From positions 1 to 8,340 of the forward strand of contig CACXHM010000105.1 in NCBI GenBank assembly GCA_902767465.1: a stretch of 8,340 nt of DNA. The letters are read 5' to 3'. This document shows, one piece after another, positions 1 to 6,369 of the stretch; position 1 is the stretch's first letter, and each line of letters opens with the position of its first letter. The stretch is from an uncultured Bacteroidia bacterium. GTDB taxonomy: Bacteria; Bacteroidota; Bacteroidia; Bacteroidales; UBA932. Position numbers and translations under genes: made by a program. The notes under the pieces were generated by a model. It made no database searches and had not been told where the DNA came from. It saw only the letters and a list, made by a program, of their open reading frames with translations.

Positions 1-459
1 GGCATCGCTTATGGCAATTCTTCCGCCATGCCTTTCGAAAAGCAGTTTTATGCCGGTGGTGCAAGCAGCATGAGGGGCTGGCAGGCAAGGGCCCTCGGTC
101 CCGGTTTCAGCAAGCCCGACAAGAGCTTTGCCATTCCAAGCCAGACAGGCGATTTCAAACTCGAAGCCAATCTGGAATACAGGTTCCCGATGTTCTGGAA
201 ACTGGAAGGTGCACTGTTTGCCGACGTAGGAAACGTCTGGAATTTTGCAGATGTAGATTTCTTATCAGTTCTTGACGGTCTGGCAGCAGACTGGGGAGGG
301 GGAATACGGGTCAACCTGACTTTCATCTTGCTGCGTATCGATTTCGGCATGAAACTGCGTGATCCGTCCCTCGCAGAAGGGGCACGTCTTATAGGAGCCT
401 CGGACTGGCTCAAAAAAGGCAATAACGCCTTTCATTTCGGTATAGGCTACCCGTTCTGA
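1..459 (+). CDS. BamA/TamA-family outer membrane barrel, C-terminal part (probably TamL); 5' end outside window
   Basis: The frame is open from base 1 and ends at TGA 457-459, giving the last 152 residues of a longer protein; the ATG at 28 is internal, not a start. Near the N-terminus of the fragment is PFEKQFYAGGASSMRGWQAR. This matches the conserved loop that inserts into the barrel of Omp85 proteins, with RGW in place of the usual RGF/RGY. Alternating strand-like segments follow (KLEANLEYRFPMFWKLEGALFADVGNVWN), and the chain ends in GIGYPF, a terminal-Phe beta-signal that suits an OM barrel. Family members insert or translocate proteins at the outer membrane. The PFEKQF...GG..S.RGW form resembles Bacteroidetes TamL, whose full-length protein usually carries a lipoprotein signal; that part lies outside the window. 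The family is near certain; TamL rather than BamA is inference. The stop abuts the stop of the convergent rarA with no gap. Confidence 0.9.
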   Translation, partial: GIAYGNSSAMPFEKQFYAGGASSMRGWQARALGPGFSKPDKSFAIPSQTGDFKLEANLEYRFPMFWKLEGALFADVGNVWNFADVDFLSVLDGLAADWGGGIRVNLTFILLRIDFGMKLRDPSLAEGARLIGASDWLKKGNNAFHFGIGYPF

Positions 460-1752
460 TTATTTTTTTGCATAATATTTTGGCCAGCATGCCAGAAGAT
501 AAGCCTTAAGTGTATCTTCGTGCTTGTTTGGAGCGGGATGATAGAACACCCTGCCTTCAAGCCCGGCAGGCATGAATTCCATATCAACGAAATGCCCGGG
601 GTAATCATGAGCATACTTGTACCCATCGGAATAACCGAGGTCGGCCATCAATTTTGTCGGGGCGTTTCTTAAATGCAGCGGTACCGCCCTGGTTTTGTCC
701 TCTTTTGCAACCTGCAAGGCCTCTTCCAAAGCCATATACGAGGCATTGCTCTTGGGGGATGATGCGAGATAAACCGTACACTCTGCAAGCGGAATACGCG
801 CCTCAGGCATTCCTATCTGATTAACCACCTGGAAAGTAGCGTTTGCAAGGAGGAGGGCATTCGGATTAGCAAGTCCGACGTCTTCAGAAGCGCTCAGGCA
901 AAGACGCCTGGCAATAAACAAGGGGTCTTCGCCGCCATCAAGCATGCGCGCAAGATAATATATGGCAGCATTGGGATCTGACCCCCGGATGCTCTTGATA
1001 AAGGCTGAAATGATGTCATAATGCATTTCCCCTCCTTTGTCATAGATTGCCATATTATCTTGAAGGCAGTCTGTAACACTCTTATTGTCAATTATTATCT
1101 GCTTTTTCCCAGCCTGGGAATCGACCACAAGTTCCAGAATGTTCAGCAACTTTCTCCCATCTCCTCCGCTCTGCCGGAAAAGAGCATCGGTCTGCTTGAC
1201 GGAAATCTTCTTCTCCTTAAGCAGTTCATCTTCATTCAATGCCCTGTCCAACAACACTTTAAGATCATCCACTGCGAGGCTTTTCAAAACATAAACCTGA
1301 CAGCGGGACAGTAGGGGAGTAATCACCTCGAAAGATGGATTCTCAGTTGTTGCACCTATCAGAATAACCGTTCCGTCTTCAACTGCGCCCAGTAGTGCAT
1401 CCTGCTGAGCTTTGTTGAAACGATGGATTTCATCTATGAACAGTACCGGAGCTGCAGCGCCTGAAAAAATACTTCCAGACTTTGCTGCATCTATTACTTC
1501 CCGGACATCCTTCACGCCTGCGCTGACAGCGCTGAGTGTGTAGAAATCCCGTTTGCAAGAATCGGCGATTATCTTGGCAAGGGTAGTCTTGCCAACACCG
1601 GGAGGTCCCCAGAGGATAAAAGAACTGAGGTTCCCGTTCTCGATCATATTGCGAAGTATGCCGCCCTTGCCAACCAGGTGAGACTGACCTACATAGGCAT
1701 CAAGGCTATGAGGTCGCATCCGTTCGGGAAGAGGTGGAAGTAAAATATTCAT
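460..1752 (-). CDS. rarA: Replication-associated recombination protein A (RarA/MgsA AAA+ ATPase)
   Basis: A 430-residue AAA+ ATPase, close to the usual RarA length. Residues 8-28 (LPERMRPHSLDAYVGQSHLVG) are the typical RarA N-terminus. Walker A is GPPGVGKTT at 49-57, Walker B is LFIDE at 104-108, sensor 1 lies in GATTENPS at 133-140, and a likely arginine finger is R150 in LLSRC. The C-terminal half carries the RarA/MgsA tetramerisation region, including HDYPGHFVDMEFMPAGLEG and FYHP. Known role: a clamp-loader-like ATPase acting at stalled forks and single-strand gaps, with links to SSB and RecA. The ATG at 1750-1752 shares one base with the upstream gene's TGA (TGATG), so translation is probably coupled to the GNAT-like gene. 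No Shine-Dalgarno is seen, which is normal in Bacteroidota. RuvB and DnaX are less likely because the C-terminal domain is RarA-type. All key residues are present. Confidence 0.96.
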   Translation of the reverse strand: MNILLPPLPERMRPHSLDAYVGQSHLVGKGGILRNMIENGNLSSFILWGPPGVGKTTLAKIIADSCKRDFYTLSAVSAGVKDVREVIDAAKSGSIFSGAAAPVLFIDEIHRFNKAQQDALLGAVEDGTVILIGATTENPSFEVITPLLSRCQVYVLKSLAVDDLKVLLDRALNEDELLKEKKISVKQTDALFRQSGGDGRKLLNILELVVDSQAGKKQIIIDNKSVTDCLQDNMAIYDKGGEMHYDIISAFIKSIRGSDPNAAIYYLARMLDGGEDPLFIARRLCLSASEDVGLANPNALLLANATFQVVNQIGMPEARIPLAECTVYLASSPKSNASYMALEEALQVAKEDKTRAVPLHLRNAPTKLMADLGYSDGYKYAHDYPGHFVDMEFMPAGLEGRVFYHPAPNKHEDTLKAYLLACWPKYYAKK

Positions 1753-2891
1753 CAGATGATTTCTTTTTTATAGGAACGGCGGCGCTTGTGCTGGATGCGT
1801 TCGAAATCTGCAAAACTGTTGCGGATACCATAGTTGTCTTCAAGTTCAGCATTTGTTTCGGACCATTTCACACCCATCTTTGTATATTTGGAAAACATGT
1901 CGTTGATGACAAGGGCTGTAACACCGCTATTGCGAACATCGGGACGGGCGCCCATGAGAAGCAATTCAGAACCTTCGCTATGTTTTATAAAAAGAGACTT
2001 GACCAAATGCCACCATCCGAAAGGCAGCAGTCTTCCACGGGATTTCTGAAGGGCATCCGCAATTGATGGCATGGTTATTCCGAAGGCAACAATCTCTCCT
2101 TTATCGTTTTCGACAGAAGTTATATATCTCAAATCCAGCACTTTAAGATAAAAACCAATATACTTGTCGGCCAGATTCTCCGGCAGCATGGTATATTCAT
2201 ACAAATCCTTGTAGCACTCGGTAATGAGGCTGAACAATTTTACCGCATAATTATCTTTCCGTATCAATTTACGAGTTACCGGCCTTACACTGAAACTGTT
2301 GCGTTCAGAAATCACTTTGGCCACACGGGAAATCTTTTCGGGGACGTGCTCCGGGACAAAGATACGGTACTCGAGCCAGTCAGCATCCTTAATGAATCCA
2401 AGGCGCTCTATGTGTCGGACATAGTATGGATGATTATAGATAAGCGGCATAGTGCTCTGCTGGTCGAACCCCTCTACAAGCATGCCTTCAGGATCAAAAT
2501 CCGTAAAACCGAGAGGTCCGACAATATGAGTCATGCCGTGTTTGCGGCCAAAATTTTCAACTTTTTCAATAAGAGCTGCCGAAACATCCGGATCATCTAT
2601 TATATCGAACCATCCGAAACGCACCTCATCATGCTTCCAATGCTCATTTGCCCATTTGTTAATGATTGCAGCCACCCTTCCTGCAGGCTTGCCGTCCTTA
2701 TACGCCATGTAGAGTTCCCAGTCACAGAAATCACTGGCTGGGTTTTTTGCCGGATCAAGAGTGGACATCTCATCAAAAACAAGGTTTGGAACATAATAGG
2801 GATTATCCCTGTAAAGGGTTTCAGGGAATAACACAAACTTACGAAGGGCCTTCTTGTCTTTGGGATTCACCCTGCGGATTTCTATACTCAT
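1752..2891 (-). CDS. GNAT-like N-acetyltransferase family protein, probably two GNAT-fold lobes; substrate unknown
   Basis: A 379-residue cytoplasmic protein with no signal peptide or membrane segment. It matches my memory of a long conserved protein widespread in Bacteroidetes and annotated as a GNAT-family acetyltransferase. The N-terminal lobe (about 1-180) starts with IEIRRVNPKDKKAL, has a GNAT-like strand KPAGRVAAIIN at 68-78, a helix at about 103-119, and the conserved stretch VGPLGFTDFDPEGMLVEGF at 124-142, followed by HPYYVRHIERLGFIKDADW. The second lobe (about 198-365) repeats the pattern with DKGEIVAFGITMP at 263-275 and a late region ending in ETNAELEDNYGIRNSF, resembling the end of a GNAT domain. 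The tail KRRRSYKK is strongly basic. Family members transfer acyl groups from acyl-CoA; the acceptor here cannot be read from sequence. It is the first gene of a two-gene unit with rarA. The ATG at 2889-2891 is followed at once by a typical N-terminus. Confidence 0.8.
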   Translation of the reverse strand: MSIEIRRVNPKDKKALRKFVLFPETLYRDNPYYVPNLVFDEMSTLDPAKNPASDFCDWELYMAYKDGKPAGRVAAIINKWANEHWKHDEVRFGWFDIIDDPDVSAALIEKVENFGRKHGMTHIVGPLGFTDFDPEGMLVEGFDQQSTMPLIYNHPYYVRHIERLGFIKDADWLEYRIFVPEHVPEKISRVAKVISERNSFSVRPVTRKLIRKDNYAVKLFSLITECYKDLYEYTMLPENLADKYIGFYLKVLDLRYITSVENDKGEIVAFGITMPSIADALQKSRGRLLPFGWWHLVKSLFIKHSEGSELLLMGARPDVRNSGVTALVINDMFSKYTKMGVKWSETNAELEDNYGIRNSFADFERIQHKRRRSYKKEII

Positions 2892-2903
2892 GGTCTGTTG
2901 GTA

Positions 2904-2911
2904 ATAAAGTA
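2904..2911 (-). promoter_or_regulatory. Weak candidate -7 box for the GNAT-like/rarA unit
   Basis: On the minus strand this reads TACTTTAT, matching six of the eight positions of the Bacteroidetes primary-sigma -7 consensus TAnnTTTG, counting the two free positions. It ends 12 bases before the ATG of the GNAT-like gene. No TTG-type -33 element is seen at the expected distance. It lies in the only divergent intergenic region of the window (2892-2981), so a minus-strand promoter must lie here or inside the opposite gene. The exact site is a guess. Confidence 0.2.
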
Positions 2912-2961
2912 CACTTGTTGCGAATTTAGTTATTTTTTAGAGAAATAAACAAAGAAAATGC

Positions 2962-2969
2962 TAACTTCG
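2962..2969 (+). promoter_or_regulatory. Candidate -7 box for the exported protein pair
   Basis: TAACTTCG differs at one position from the Bacteroidetes -7 consensus TAnnTTTG and ends 12 bases before the ATG at 2982, implying a very short leader. The upstream sequence is AT-rich, but I see no TTG-type -33 box at the normal spacing. The 90-bp region 2892-2981 holds no other recognisable element, hairpin or small gene. Confidence 0.35.
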
Positions 2970-2981
2970 TAGAGTTTCAAA

Positions 2982-3524
2982 ATGTGCCCGGCAAAAAAAA
3001 TAAAAATACTGCTTCTGACTGCATGTGTACTGTTATCACATGCAAACATGAATGCGGGAGGTTTTCAGACAGGCACATTCCATTCACCAAAAGGTTTCGG
3101 ATTTTGTTTCGATCATCCTGCCGTTGACGGCATAATTAACAGTTATATCCTCTACGCCGATTTGTATGGAATTTGGGACGGAAGTAAAACGGTTCCCGGA
3201 ATTAAACTTGTTTATCTGCATCAGAACCGTTTGCTTGCATTCCGGCTCCCCGAAACAAATGCAGGTTTATTCATTGCTCCGGGTTTCAGCACCGGTTATG
3301 TAACAGACAGGGGCAAAGAAGGCCATGGAATAGTTACTGCCGCTGACATATCCCTCTCCATCCGCTTCAGCTTTGAAAAGGCTTTCGAACTGGAAGCAGG
3401 TTTCTTGCTTGAACTTGGTTTTTTCAGCCAGTACCAAAACAATTATACCTCCACCCAATTGTACGAGAACGGCTTACGTAATGCTGCCAGTCCGCACATA
3501 AAGTTATTGTATCGATTTCGATGA
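2982..3524 (+). CDS. Exported protein of unknown function, probable small outer-membrane beta-barrel (first of a pair)
   Basis: I do not recognise a family for this 180-residue protein. The ATG at 2982 is the first possible start, since TAG lies in frame at 2970-2972. Residues 1-25 look like a signal peptide: basic KKIK at 5-8, hydrophobic ILLLTACVLLS, then a likely cleavage after NMNA, leaving a mature start of GGFQTG. LTAC at 12-15 resembles a lipobox, but the hydrophobic run before Cys15 is very short and continues after it, so signal peptidase I cleavage seems more likely. The mature part has many aromatic residues and alternating strand-like stretches (GIKLVYLHQNRLLAFRL, ISLSIRFSFEKAFELEAGFLLELGFF) and ends SPHIKLLYRFR. 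This suits a beta-barrel, though the last residue is Arg rather than Phe. Its stop overlaps the next start by ATGA, so the two are translated together and may form one complex. A periplasmic beta-rich protein is the alternative. Confidence 0.72.
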   Translation: MCPAKKIKILLLTACVLLSHANMNAGGFQTGTFHSPKGFGFCFDHPAVDGIINSYILYADLYGIWDGSKTVPGIKLVYLHQNRLLAFRLPETNAGLFIAPGFSTGYVTDRGKEGHGIVTAADISLSIRFSFEKAFELEAGFLLELGFFSQYQNNYTSTQLYENGLRNAASPHIKLLYRFR

Positions 3525-4132
3525 GAAAGTGGCTCTGTATAACTTTTTTATTCCTGATCGGGCATTTATGCCGGGGCGGGGGATTCACCGGGCACATCCA
3601 TCCTGGCATTTCATGGGGATACAGTGCAAAACTTCTGGCTTTCCACCACTACAATTACCTGGACAATTCTATTGGATTCCGTATCGACGACCAGCAATGG
3701 ACCACATCGTTTACGTCCAATGCTTTTGTTCAGGGAAGCATTTCTTTTGACTTGACCCGCCGGCTGCAGAGCAGCGTTCTTTGCGGTTACGTGGGAATCG
3801 CTCCCGGCAGGACCATAGTACCGGTCAGCATCCGTTTCGCATTTTATCCCAGGTATTCTTTCGAAGACGGGATGTTTTATTTTGTGCAGAGCGGTGTTTT
3901 CTTCCGAAAGAAGGCAAGCGAAATACCCTCATACGGTTTTTTGGGAGGGACCGGTTACAGGATCATGCTGGCATCCTGGCTCTCGCTTGATCTTCACGGC
4001 GGGATTTCATTCACCTATGACCGTCCGCCTGTCTGGGATCCGCTCGAAGAGACATTTATACCAAAGAGCAACATCAGGCGCAACGACGCCTGGTATTGCT
4101 CTCTGAATCTTGGTATTTCGCTGGTGTTTTAA
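3521..4132 (+). CDS. Exported protein of unknown function, probable outer-membrane beta-barrel (second of a pair)
   Basis: A 203-residue protein with no family I recognise. The start at 3521 overlaps the previous stop as ATGA. Residues 1-19 (MRKWLCITFLFLIGHLCRG) look like a signal peptide, giving a mature start of GGFTGHIHPG. This is similar to the mature start of its neighbour (GGFQTGTFHSP), so the pair may be diverged paralogues or share an N-terminal feature. GHLC is not a good lipobox. The rest is rich in aromatics and alternating segments: SWGYSAKLLAFHHYNYL, VPVSIRFAFYPRYSFEDGMFYFVQSGVFF, SLDLHGGISFTYD and, at the end, WYCSLNLGISLVF. The terminal Phe with alternating hydrophobics is a classic OM beta-signal, suggesting about 8 strands. 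That would be an OmpX/OmpW-sized barrel, although no such family motif is evident. Its TAA (4130-4132) overlaps the stop of the convergent cysteate synthase gene. Confidence 0.75.
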   Translation: MRKWLCITFLFLIGHLCRGGGFTGHIHPGISWGYSAKLLAFHHYNYLDNSIGFRIDDQQWTTSFTSNAFVQGSISFDLTRRLQSSVLCGYVGIAPGRTIVPVSIRFAFYPRYSFEDGMFYFVQSGVFFRKKASEIPSYGFLGGTGYRIMLASWLSLDLHGGISFTYDRPPVWDPLEETFIPKSNIRRNDAWYCSLNLGISLVF

Positions 4133-4141
4133 AACAGCGAA
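4117..4141. terminator. Candidate bidirectional hairpin at overlapping convergent stop codons
   Basis: TTCGCTG (4117-4123) pairs with CAGCGAA (4135-4141) as a perfect 7-bp stem with an 11-base loop. The loop contains TTTTAAAA and with it the two overlapping TAA stops (TTAA at 4129-4132). A perfect 12-bp palindrome TGTTTTAAAACA (4125-4136) is an alternative fold. On the plus strand a T5 run (4147-4151) follows five bases after the stem, so intrinsic termination of the exported pair is plausible. No T-run follows on the minus strand. The stem is read from sequence; its terminator role is inference. Confidence 0.4.
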
Positions 4142-5409
4142 TTCACTTTTTCAATTATTTCGTCTGCACTCAATTCAGGACTGAGCACAAGGTCCGGTTC
4201 CTGAAGATGATAGCCCCGAGCCATCGCAGCAAGGGAACCACCGCCCGTGATATTCAGCATGACGACATCTTCCTTGTCCACGGAACCTTCCTTTACCGCA
4301 GAAGCAAGGGCATGTACTGCGCACGCGGGTGCGGGGAAAATGTCGAAACCCTCGAGATTGCGGAACTGCAGAATCCAATAGATGATATCGTCGTTGCTGG
4401 CAAGATAAGTGTCTCCACCAGTATCGGAAAGGGCATCATAAAGGCCTCCTGCTATGCTGTACGGAGGTTTACGGTTGCTCAGCACCTTTGCAAGGATGCT
4501 TTCTGCCTGATGCCTGCCGGCATTGGGATCGAGCTCGGCAAGGGCACGTTTTCCGGCCTTCCAGGAATCGTAGAGAAGAGTGAACGGTTTGTTCTGGGCA
4601 ACGCATATGCGCATCTTGTTTGAACCGAAACGACCATCCTCAATAAGGCGGAGATTATTCTCCCATGCTGCAATGGCACCGGTTCCGGAGCCCACTGCCT
4701 GAAAATACACATCAGGAATACGGCCTATCGCCTCCACGGCAGAAAGCAGGGTGGTTCCCATTCCGTCTCGCCTTGCAATATTCTTTGCTCCGCCTTCAGC
4801 AAAATAGGCAGAATCTTCACAAAGCTTGTCCCCAAGAGTAATAGCGTCGTAATAATCGCACCCATGTGGAGCAGCTATAATCTTTACACAGGGATTGAGT
4901 TTATGCTGGAACCATAGGTCGTGTTTGTTGTCTTCCGGCACGCATACTACCAGGGGTATGTTATTATCTGAGCAGACCTGGGCAAAAGCCCGGGCAGTAT
5001 TGCCTGCAGATTGCACCACGAGTGTCCTCTTTTCCTTGCGGCTCATCCGGGCACACACGCTGAATGCTTCAGTCTCCTTGAAAGAGCATGTCTTGAACTT
5101 CGCTCCAATCTTTGGATTCCATCCCGAAAATGTAATATAAAGGTTATTCAGACCCAGGAACTTTCCGAGCCCCTTGCTATGATATGTTACCGGGGCACAG
5201 GACTGCCGGAGAGTGCGTTGTACCGGCATCCATTCTGCGTACCTGTAAAGGCCTTTCAAATCATCGCGTGGAGTAAACTTTTTGTTTTCATAAACTGCAC
5301 GGACCAGAGAAGGTGACGGAGATTCGGGATCGGCAAGCGTCCAGCCCCTGTCCTCGAAAACACGTCCGGTACCCACATTGCACAGTTTGTACTTGGTTTC
5401 AACTTTCAT
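4129..5409 (-). CDS. Cysteate synthase (PLP-dependent, threonine-synthase-like)
   Basis: A 426-residue fold-type II PLP enzyme. The putative Schiff-base lysine is K111 in KTCSFKETEA. The substrate/PLP loop is SAGNTARAF at 134-142, the phosphate-binding loop is GSGTGA at 240-245, and TGGGS at 388-392 closes the site. Several stretches match, from memory, the characterised Methanosarcina cysteate synthase rather than threonine synthase: NLYITFSGWNPK, EGGAKNIARRDGMGTT, YFQAVGSGTGAIAAWE with LRLIEDGRFGS, and NRKPPYSIAGGLYDAL. Known reaction: O-phospho-L-serine plus sulfite gives L-cysteate plus phosphate. In methanogens this feeds coenzyme M. In Bacteroidetes cysteate is condensed with a fatty acyl group to start sulfonolipid (capnine/sulfobacin) synthesis, which is the likely role here. 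No acyltransferase or reductase of that pathway lies in the window. The start is 15 bp after the exchanger's stop, so it is probably the last gene of that operon. A true threonine synthase is the main alternative and seems unlikely. Confidence 0.9.
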   Translation of the reverse strand: MKVETKYKLCNVGTGRVFEDRGWTLADPESPSPSLVRAVYENKKFTPRDDLKGLYRYAEWMPVQRTLRQSCAPVTYHSKGLGKFLGLNNLYITFSGWNPKIGAKFKTCSFKETEAFSVCARMSRKEKRTLVVQSAGNTARAFAQVCSDNNIPLVVCVPEDNKHDLWFQHKLNPCVKIIAAPHGCDYYDAITLGDKLCEDSAYFAEGGAKNIARRDGMGTTLLSAVEAIGRIPDVYFQAVGSGTGAIAAWENNLRLIEDGRFGSNKMRICVAQNKPFTLLYDSWKAGKRALAELDPNAGRHQAESILAKVLSNRKPPYSIAGGLYDALSDTGGDTYLASNDDIIYWILQFRNLEGFDIFPAPACAVHALASAVKEGSVDKEDVVMLNITGGGSLAAMARGYHLQEPDLVLSPELSADEIIEKVNSLF

Positions 5410-5424
5410 ATGTTTCGTTGGTTA

Positions 5425-6360
5425 TTATAATGCAAGGAATATCTTTACCATATATGCGGAAAACGCCACAAGCATCAACGATGCGTCGAAACGATCCAGA
5501 ACATTCTTCTTCCCTGTATAGACGCTCGTCCATACAAGGATGATACTGAGCAGCAAAGCAGAATAGTCGTAAATATCGACGCGCGCAAAACTGGTAGGGG
5601 AGATTACGGCTGATACGCCCAGGATCAGAAGGAGATTGAAGACGTTGGAGCCTATGATATTTCCAAGCGCCATCTGACTGCGTTTTTTTGCAAGGGCAAC
5701 TATGCTGGTTACAAACTCCGGCAGGGAAGTACCCATAGCAAGAACGGTTATGGCAATAAACTTATCGCTTACACCTAACATACGGGCAATGGCCTCGGCA
5801 GAATGAACAAAGAGGCGCCCTCCGAAAATAAGCAGGGCAAGTCCGGCGACAACCATTCCGGCAGAGAGCCAGGCAGAGACATCCTTTGACTGCTCATTAT
5901 CGAAACTGCCACTTTCAGCCTGTCCGTTACGGAAAGACCAATACAGGTAGCCCGAGAACAATAACAGAAGCACTACTCCATCAAGGCGGGAAAGCCCTCC
6001 ATATTTACCCATCAGAGCAACAATAAAAGCAGCCAGTATTGCAAACGGAATATCTTGAAGTTTGTTGGAACGGGTTATCGCGACAGGCGAAAACAAAGCT
6101 GAAACAGCAAGTATAAAGCATGTATTGAATACATTGGACCCTATCACATTACCAACGGCGATGTCGGAGTTTCGCGCAATCGCTCCTGTAACGCTGACCA
6201 CCAGTTCAGGAAGGGAAGTGCCAAAACCGACAATTACAAGGCCGATAACGAATTCACTGATTCCTGTTTTCCGCGCAATAGAAGAAGCCCCTTCAACGAG
6301 GGCATTGGCCCCACAGATCACCATAGCCAAGCCAAGCAGCAGTGCAAATATATGAATCAT
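5425..6360 (-). CDS. Calcium/sodium antiporter (YrbG-type CaCA family)
   Basis: A 311-residue inner-membrane protein with about ten hydrophobic segments. It shows the internal duplication that defines the Ca2+/cation antiporter family. Alpha-1 has GFGTSLPELVVS at 45-56 and GNVIGSNVFN at 70-79; alpha-2 has AMGTSLPEFVTS at 208-219 and GNIIGSNVFN at 233-242. The glutamates in the two GTSLPE motifs (E52, E215) are the known ion-coordinating residues and both are present. A hydrophilic stretch (about 145-163, rich in N, E, Q, S, D) forms the short central cytoplasmic loop between the two halves. The expected role is Ca2+ export driven by Na+ entry; the real ion preference cannot be read from sequence. 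The length is normal for bacterial members. It starts 9 bp after the rlmD stop and ends 15 bp before cysteate synthase, so it sits mid-operon. No Shine-Dalgarno is visible before the ATG. Confidence 0.94.
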   Translation of the reverse strand: MIHIFALLLGLAMVICGANALVEGASSIARKTGISEFVIGLVIVGFGTSLPELVVSVTGAIARNSDIAVGNVIGSNVFNTCFILAVSALFSPVAITRSNKLQDIPFAILAAFIVALMGKYGGLSRLDGVVLLLLFSGYLYWSFRNGQAESGSFDNEQSKDVSAWLSAGMVVAGLALLIFGGRLFVHSAEAIARMLGVSDKFIAITVLAMGTSLPEFVTSIVALAKKRSQMALGNIIGSNVFNLLLILGVSAVISPTSFARVDIYDYSALLLSIILVWTSVYTGKKNVLDRFDASLMLVAFSAYMVKIFLAL

Positions 6361-6369
6361 GGTGTAAAT

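Noticed and set aside
443..470. Short hairpin (GGTA/TACC) before a T7 run at the OM-barrel/rarA junction
   Set aside because: The stem is only 4 bp and the T-run starts about a dozen bases later and simply encodes the terminal Lys-Lys of rarA, so it does not meet the form of an intrinsic terminator.
2346..2831. 161-codon plus-strand open frame antisense to the GNAT-like gene
   Set aside because: The opposite strand encodes a conserved long protein, and this frame shows no domain and no plausible promoter or start context.
3012..3029. LTAC lipobox in the first exported protein
   Set aside because: The hydrophobic stretch before the Cys is only about five residues and hydrophobicity continues after it, so a standard signal peptide cut after NMNA is the better reading. 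The lipoprotein option is noted but not called.
4096..4623. 175-codon plus-strand open frame antisense to cysteate synthase
   Set aside because: It lies over a well-supported gene, its translation has no family signature or signal peptide, and it starts inside the end of the exported protein gene. It is a shadow frame.
4129..5409. Annotation as ordinary threonine synthase (thrC)
   Set aside because: The lysine context SFKETEA and the SGWNPK, YFQAVGSGTGAIAAWE and PPYSIAGGLYDAL stretches match cysteate synthase much better than threonine synthase.
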